Positions 57,201 through 64,000 of a DNA stretch of 64,000 nucleotides are shown here, one piece after another. The stretch spans positions 682,001 to 746,000 of the forward strand of contig JABRWF010000003.1 in NCBI GenBank assembly GCA_018343915.1, written 5' to 3'. The stretch is from Agroathelia rolfsii (taxonomy: Eukaryota; Basidiomycota; Agaricomycetes; Amylocorticiales; Amylocorticiaceae). Numbering within the stretch: the stretch's first letter is position 1; the number at the start of each line of letters is the position of its first letter. Under the pieces are notes generated by a model. The model searched no databases, was not told where the DNA came from, and worked only from the letters and a program-made list of their open reading frames with translations. Position numbers and translations under genes: made by a program.

Positions 57201-60200
57201 TTGGAGACCCGGTAAGAGAGCGATGTACCAAGCGCACGATCAGTGTTCACGACGTTACAATCGATATGGACGGGCAGGCCTTTGGTTAACGCAGGCTCAG
57301 ACTCGTCAATGAACTTGTTGTCCAGACGAATGTAAAGCTTGTGATCCTGCGAACGAACACGGTAGGTGGCGGCGCCCGGGCGCATCTGCCAAGCAGGCTT
57401 GAGAACAGCCGACAGATCGAGATGAGCGGTCTTGGGCGTGCGCATCTTCTCATTCACTTTTAGCATGTCGGAACGACCAACCATCTCGTTGATGGTGCGG
57501 AAGCCGAGCTTGGCCATGATGCCACGAAGCTCTTCGGCGAGGTAGTAGAAGAAGTTGATGACCTGCTCTGGCTGACCAGCAAACTTGGCACGAAGGATTG
57601 GGTCTTGCGTAGCGATACCAACGGGACAAGTGTTCACTGCAGCTCATGTTAGATCTATGATAGTGAAAAGTGAAAAGAAAGAAAGATAAACTTACAGTGA
57701 CATTTCCTCATCATGATGCAGCCCATAGCGATGAGAGGAGTGGTTGCGAAACCCCATTCCTCCGCACCGAGCAAGCACGCAATAGCGATATCCCTACCCG
57801 TGCGGATCTGACCGTCCGTCTGTACTGTGACACGGCCACGAAGGTCGTTGAGGACGAGCGTCTGGTGCGTCTCCGCCAAACCGAGCTCCCATGGTAGACC
57901 AGCGTATTTGATACCAGTCCATCTCGACGCACCAGTTCCACCATCATGACCAGAAATAAGAATGTGGTCGGCTTTGGCCTTAGCGACACCACTAGCGACG
58001 ATGCCGACGCCAACTTCGGATACGAGCTTGACAGAAACACGAGCGCGTGGATTCGAGCATTTGAGGTCATAGATAAGCTGCTTGAGATCCTCGATGGAGT
58101 AGATATCATGATGTGGAGGAGGGGAAATGAGGCCAACACCCGCAGTCGAGTGACGCGTGCGTGCGATGGAACCCGACACCTTGTGGCCGGGGAGCTCGCC
58201 TCCTTCTCCGGGCTTCGCGCCTTGGGCCATCTTGATCTGCAGCTCATCCGAATCGGCGAGGTAGTTCGAAGTCACACCAAACCGACCAGAAGCAACCTGT
58301 TTAATCGCAGAACGCATGGTGTCGCCGGACGGTGTCACGTTGGACCGCTCAGCATCTTCACCACCCTCGCCCGTGTTAGACTTTCCGCCAAGACGGTTCA
58401 TGGCGATGGCGAGCGTCGAGTGAGCCTCCATTGAAATGGAACCGTAAGACATGGCCCCCGTGACAAATCGCCGCACGATCTCGTTCCAAGGCTCAACCTG
58501 ATCAATGGGGATACGCGTTGCGTTCTCGTAACGGAATTCCAGTAGACCACGGAGATGGACTTGGCTCGTTTGCTCCTGAGCATTTTTGCTATACGCATCA
58601 TATGCTGCCTGGTTCCTTTCCCTCACCGCATCCTGCAGGTTCGCAATGCCGGCAGGGTCGTTGATATGGGCCTCTCCGCCATCGCGCCAGTGGTATTCAC
58701 CTGATTCGGGCATGCCAGGCGGTAAGACTGTCTCGCGCGAAGGCCAGCCACGCTCGTGCAGTTCAAAGGCGTCCATGGCGAGCAAATCGAACGTCACACC
58801 TTGCACCCTGCTGGCGGTGCCAATGAAGCAGCGCTGTACGACCTCGCTGTGCAAACCAAGAGCCTCAAAGATCTGAGCACCCTTGTACGACTGCAGTGTC
58901 GAGATGCCCATTTTCGACATAACCTTCAGGATGCCATTGTCAACCGAATGACGGTAATTTTCCATCAGCTTCTCCACCGACTCATTATTCTTCGCCCTAT
59001 TCATGATTATCAGCAAGCCGCAAATATAATCGTTATCATAACACGTAAACACTTACAGTCCCTCGCGGGCGATCTTATGGATGGTTTCCATGATGAGCCA
59101 TGGGCATATGGCGTCCGCGCCGTAGCCCACGAGCACGCAAAGGTGGTGGACTTCACGCGCCTCACCCGTCTCCACCATAAGAGCGATCTTCGCACGCTTC
59201 TTCTGTTGCACCAAGTGGTGATGGACACCACCACACGCAACAAGCGCTGAGAGAGGCACCCTATCGGCGCTGATGGCGCGGTCAGATAAGATGACAACCT
59301 TGATATCGTCGTCGATCGCCTCAGTGGCCTCGCTGCACACTCTGTCAAGGGCGAGTTGGTAACCGGGCAAACCATGCGCTCGTGGGAATGTGATATCAAT
59401 CGTGCGGGACGGCCAGCGCCGATAGGCCGACTTGAGGTTTTTCATGGCATTCATTTCCTCGATGGAGATGAGCGGCGATGGAAGGAGGATGCGATGGCAC
59501 TGCTCGGGCTTCATCTCGAGCAAGTTGCCCTCGGGACCCACATACGCCTCGAGCGACATGACGATGCTCTCTCGAATCGGATCGATAGGCGGGTTTGTCA
59601 CCTGGGCGAACAGCTGGCGGAAGAAATCATAGATGAGACGAGGCTGCTTAGCCATGACAGCCAAGGGAGCATCATTCCCCATCGAACCAAGTGCTTCTTT
59701 GCCGTCAGACACCATCGGAAGCATCAGCAAGTTGAGCTGCTCGACAGTATATCCAAAGCCGAGTAACTTGGGATCCGAGGCGAGAGGGAAGTCGTCCAGC
59801 GAGAGAGAGATGGACACGTTGCTGCGGAGAACGCGTTTGATGATGTTAGGCATGGTAATAACATTTGACTCGACCCAAGAGGCAAAGTTTTGCTTCTTCG
59901 CCGTAGTCCGTTTGAGTTCCTTGTCATCGACAATGCGGCCTTCAAGAGTGTCAACAAGCAGCATGCGACCCGGCTTGAGACGCCCCTTTTGAATGATTCT
60001 TTCGGGGGGGATGTACAAAGCGCCAACTTCAGACGCGCAGACCATGATGTCTTGATTGGTGACAACGTAACGACATGGACGTAGACCGTTACGATCAAGG
60101 TTAGCACCACAGTAACGTCCATCGCTAAAGGTGAACAGAGCCGGGCCGTCCCATGGCTCTTGAAGACAGGCAGCCCAATTGTAGAAAGCACGCTTCTCTG

Positions 60201-61527
60201 GTTCCATGGATTCGTTCCCCTGCCATGCCTCGGGTATAAGCATCATGACAGCCTCGGGAAGGGTTACAGCGCCGTTGACTACAAGTAACTCAAGGACGTT
60301 ATCGAATGCCGCAGAGTCGGAACCGCCCGTCTCAATTATGGGGTAGAGTAAATCAAGCTGATCTCCGAACAACGTAGATGACAACACGCCCTCACGGGCA
60401 CGCATCCAATTTTTGTTACCGCGCACGGTGTTGATTTCACCTAAGAATAACAGTGGAAGGTGGGCGGGTCGAGTAAGACTTACGTCGGTTTCTTTCCAAG
60501 AAGCTAGTCATATGAGACAAAAACTAACCGTTGTGAGCGGCCCATCTCATGGGCTGAGCACGATCCCAGCTTGGGAAGGTGTTTGTGGAGAATCGGGAGT
60601 GCACCAATGTAAAATGGGCACGGTAGAGAACGTGGTTGAGATCATGATAATATTCATACACTTGCGGTGGGGATAATTGCCCCTTGTACACGATGTTCTT
60701 GGATGAAAGAGAGCAGACGTAAAAGCCTTTCGCGAGCGTACTTTATTTGGAAACCAGAAAGGGGGAAAAATGATTAAGCAAGAGGACATATGAGATAAAC
60801 ACGAAGCAAGGGGAATGACCAACATGCTGTGAGTAGCGTGCTTTCGCAGAACGTAAAGTTGCCGCTCAAAATACTTGGCGTCGAATGATCCGCCCTGACT
60901 GACATTTCCATCTCCGTAATGTTGACGGAGAACAACAAAGGGCTGGAGGATGACGGGCTCCTTGCTGCTTGCAGCCGGGCCGAGGATCGTGCCGTCCGTT
61001 GGGACCTCACGCCAGCCGAGCACTCTCAGGCCAAGATCGACTGCAATCTTGCTGAAGATCGACTGATAGCCTTGAAGCTGGACAGCATCGTCTGCCTTGA
61101 AGAAAACGTTGCCGACAGCATACTCTCCTGCATCTGGCAGGACGCATCCAATCTCGCGCTCGGCCTCACGCTTAAAGAACTCGTGCGGGATCGAAGTCAT
61201 GACGCCGGCACCATCACCATCACGGCTATCAGCACCAGTCGCCCCACGGTGTGTCATGGCACAGAGCAGCTGACGCGCATCAGACACGATCTTATGGCTC
61301 GGTTCGCCTTTGATATGGCAGATAAAGCCCACTCCACAGGAATCTTTCTCGTTCTCATTCTGATAGAGACCCTGGTCTGCTGGTAGAGAGGCAGCAAAAG
61401 AATTAGGATCTCTCTCTACAGCGGCGAAGCCACTCGAGGAAAGCTCAGAATCGCCATCTGAAACTAGGGGCAGGGTATCAGTTGGGGGGAATCTTGTGTC
61501 GAAGAGACTGGAGCCTGCGAGGGCCAT
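54236..61527 (-). CDS. GLT1: Glutamate synthase (NAD(P)H-GOGAT), fused large and small subunits
   Basis: Makes two glutamates from glutamine and 2-oxoglutarate with NAD(P)H; works with glutamine synthetase in ammonium assimilation. The start at 61527 ([15 protein letters not shown]) gives a 63-residue propeptide before [16 protein letters not shown], where Cys64 would become the N-terminal nucleophile of the class II amidotransferase domain ([17 protein letters not shown]). The central and FMN domains follow ([34 protein letters not shown]), with the 3Fe-4S Cys set in [12 protein letters not shown]. Then come the GXGXG beta-helix and the small-subunit part with [19 protein letters not shown] and [14 protein letters not shown], and the dinucleotide folds [17 protein letters not shown] and [15 protein letters not shown]. 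It ends [16 protein letters not shown]. All catalytic and cluster residues are visible. About 2100 residues; introns are few and concentrated at the ends. Confidence 0.96.
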
Positions 61528-62187
61528 GGAATGATATCGAGAGCTGGATAATTTTTTTAGTACAAAGGGAAGGCAGGTTTTTGGGATAATGAAGGGTAAA
61601 GAAATGAGAGAGCAAGACGGTCGCAGATGGTGGTTGAGAGTCAAGCCCGTTGGGAAAATCGAGGAGCCCCCTTTGGCTGGACAATTATCTGGCATTTGGC
61701 CCATTGCACCGGCCGAAGAATCCGTACGGAATTCCATATTCGATCGTTCCGCTCTGCTCCGAAACTCCCCGATCATGCGCGGTATCAGTAGCGCGCATCA
61801 CGTGTGCATCTCCAGCCAATCACAGCCCCTCAATTGCTCTTAGATCGTCAGTGCCACGATAGATCCAATCAATGCAGGCACATTCGCAAGCAGCCAAGAA
61901 CGCCCTAGTCGCTTGCTCAAGTTTGTCCAGCTGCCCCCAAGAGCCCGGTGATATCGAAGCAGTGATATGTTAATTAGAAAGATAGCGTATATGCATGTAC
62001 TATACTATATCCAGCTGAACATAATCTCTATTATAACAGTAATAACATCCACATCAGCAGGGCTAACTAGCACATAGATAAGATCATGTCTCTCGGTAAT
62101 CTCGCGGGAATACCCATCATGACCGCAGTCATCATAAGTCACTGCACTAAAAGTGCACGCTAACCAACGTTGGATTTGAATTGATCA
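61528..62187. promoter_or_regulatory. GLT1 promoter region
   Basis: It holds the GLT1 promoter. One HGATAR site (TAGATAAG, near 62076) would suit nitrogen GATA factors, but a single hexamer is weak evidence. No TATA box is seen. Confidence 0.45.
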
Positions 62188-63568
62188 CTAGTATGCATGA
62201 ACCGGAAGCCCACCATAGGCCTCATACACAAGGAACCCTACACCCCATGGGCCCACGCGTGCAAGCGTCCTAAGCGCTGTATAGAGTCTGCCTGATGCTG
62301 ATCGCTGTGAAGGAGCGACAGAGTCGGGATCCCTCATGAATGACCATAAGCCTTCCTCTTTCACGAGCTCATATACAGCACGAAAAGACGAGTGTTCAGG
62401 ATGAGCGGCCTTGTCGCGTTGAATAGATTTGCGGATGTTGTCAAACGGTCTACAGGCGAGCTCATACGCAAGACCAGCGATGACGCCCCCAGTGACAAGT
62501 GAGATGCCATAAACAGTCCCCGGAAGATTGTGCTTGATCCTGCTGTTCTCTTTGACAGGTATATAACGCACGACGGTTGCGCATGTTGCTCGTGCCTGTA
62601 TGGATACGTCACGAGTGACCTCAAAGATAGTAAAAAAGGCAGCAAAACCTTGTAAATATATTCAGAAGAGGTTAAGCTTTCAGAAGAAGAAAAAAAAAAA
62701 AAAACAGAACAAGGCCATGATACGAACGGAACGGGGGAAAATGAGCACATACCAACGACATCTTTGCACACGCCCCAGCCCCAGCCGTCCCATCCACGGC
62801 CAGCGAGCTCTTTAACATCCTTCATCCACGTTCTGACTTCTCTGACTTCCTTGATGTGATCAGCCTTGGAAGCAGACGTAGGCGGTTCTGTCCCACGAAA
62901 GACTTCCTTCCAAGCGTGTGACCATCCAGAGGTACCGTGCCCGCCCTCGAGGACAACGCGCAAGTTCTCTGCTGGCGCAGCTACAAGCGCTTGCATGCCG
63001 CCGGCAATAGCGCCAGAGCAGGCGGCGGCAGGAAGACTACCAATCGAAGGCTCTAGGATGTCTGATGCCAGACCGTATGATGTCCACAAGACAGTTCCAA
63101 GCGACGCATTGATGATCACAGGCGGTACGATATGTTTAGGTATGATCATAAGCTTATGAATGGCGAGCAGCAGAACCACAGAACATTCAGAAAAGAACAA
63201 AAAGGAAATATAGCATCAGTAAATGTTTATCCGGACAATACATGATGCAGCATCAGCCATACCCCCTGCTTCCTCATGATCTGTGAAATCCATTGCGGAC
63301 TTAGCGATGCGCCACTATGTGTCGCTAAGCCTCTTAGAGAGCTCCACATACTGACTGTTGATGCCAATGGGCAGAAGCATGAGCCTTGCATGTGCAGCGG
63401 GAAAGCCTTGTGCGTCAAAGACACAGAAATACCTTTTGCCGGCCGGAAGAGTCTCACAGGCCGTGAAAAGTAGAGGGCCATGGTGCGCGAGGCCGTGCGA
63501 GCGACCGCAGCAGAAAGAGAGCCACCCTGCTGTGTGTCAATCGCATTCTGAGGAGCAGAATCGGTCAT
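62188..63568 (-). CDS. Mitochondrial-carrier-domain protein, divergent
   Basis: About 330 residues in four or more exons from 63568 (MTDSAPQNAIDTQQGGSLSA). Blocks recall the mitochondrial carrier fold: SRTMALYFSRPVRLFRP for a first P-x-R turn, IVPPVIINASLGTVLWTSYG, AACSGAIAGGMQALVAAPAE with NLRVVLEG (P-x-E-x-x-R-like turn), and GVIAGLAYELACRPFDNIRK (a RPFDNIRK turn). The last helix is LARVGPWGVGFLVYEAYGG. The signature motifs are relaxed, as in the carrier-like proteins of mushrooms, so transport substrate and localisation are unknown. A poly-A tract (62690-62704) lies in an intron. Confidence 0.72.
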
Positions 63569-64000
63569 GTAAGCATTGAAAGCAAGTAGCAGTACCAGTC
63601 GATAGTCGTGGTTGTTGTGTTAGTAGGAGTAGTTCCAGTAGAAATTCCAAGAAAGGAAGCCGCTGCTGCTGCTGACGCCATGTGTTGGCCGCAATGCCTG
63701 TCAGCTCGGCTAACAGAGATGCACATTTATACTTCCGTCCAAGTTCGTGAGGCGGCGGCTGCAATGCAAAGCTTGTTCCCTAATTTCTGCCTGCTAGTAC
63801 TAAATACCTTCTACGAGCCGTGATAATCCTCAAATTCTCTGCTTTCAATAATTCCCCCAGAGATTAGCCGAAATTCACCTAACTTATTCGTGTCATGGGT
63901 ACTCTACTTAGGAGTGCCCGGGTAATTTCAGAAGTCTCCAAGTCCAGGTTCAACTTGAAGTTTGTACTGCCTCCGGGCCTTCCGGGACAAATCATCAAAC
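63569..64000. other. Right edge, no supported gene
   Basis: Holds the promoter of the carrier-like gene. CTG/CTGCTG-rich short repeats occur at about 63660. Open frames are not protein-like. Confidence 0.35.

Noticed and set aside
2590..61527. A ubiquitin-pathway gene cluster (two RING genes, RAD18, DCN1)
   Set aside because: The genes are far apart, on both strands and separated by unrelated housekeeping genes; chance linkage is enough.

Overview
The window is nuclear DNA of a filamentous basidiomycete, most likely an Agaricomycete. The basis is gene structure (many 50-70 nt GT-AG introns, short intergenic gaps, genes on both strands, no operons) and content: a GH55 beta-1,3-glucanase, a DUF6534-type seven-helix protein, a DUF7330-like protein, a GPI-anchored serine-rich double cupredoxin and an acyl-CoA oxidase-like protein of the mushroom type. 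No rRNA, CRISPR or convincing tRNA was seen. Exon joins were made by eye from splice signals and family similarity, so internal boundaries are provisional.

Layout. 0.6-2.0 kb: GPI-anchored double cupredoxin (-). 2.6-6.5 kb: two RING/coiled-coil genes in tandem (+). 6.8-10.0 kb: tryptophanyl-tRNA synthetase and TATA-binding protein (both -). 10.8-12.4 kb: PI-PLC X-domain protein (-). 12.4-16.9 kb: gene-poor stretch holding a decayed and an apparently intact LOG-type phosphoribohydrolase with scattered repeats. 16.9-18.7 kb: GH88-like hydrolase (-). 19.0-23.1 kb: RAD18 (-), an unrecognised conserved protein (-) and NTF2 (+). 23.5-28.2 kb: the dynamin VPS1 (-) and a DUF7330-like protein (-). 29.5-34.3 kb: CIA2/MIP18 (-), DCN1 (+) and a small membrane protein (-). 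35.3-37.2 kb: acyl-CoA oxidase-like gene (+) carrying a MITE in its last exon. 38.1-42.6 kb: DUF6534-like membrane protein (-), Hsp20 (+) and a TMEM69/DUF3429 protein (-). 43.0-47.5 kb: the NuA4 subunit EAF1/VID21 (+). 49.6-52.3 kb: GH55 (+), preceded by a possible Copia-type retrotransposon scrap. 53.4-63.6 kb: a small unknown gene (+), NAD(P)H glutamate synthase GLT1 (-) and a mitochondrial-carrier-like protein (-).

Most genes are housekeeping and unrelated to each other; I see no biosynthetic cluster. A loose theme is ubiquitin and ubiquitin-like conjugation (two RING proteins, RAD18, DCN1). The strongest unusual signal is a 100-bp hAT-like MITE with 35-bp terminal inverted repeats and a perfect 8-bp target-site duplication, inserted in frame near the end of the acyl-CoA oxidase-like gene. 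It adds exactly 36 codons and leaves the original stop in use. Next are the tandem LOG duplication with one dying copy and the repeat-rich spacer beside it.
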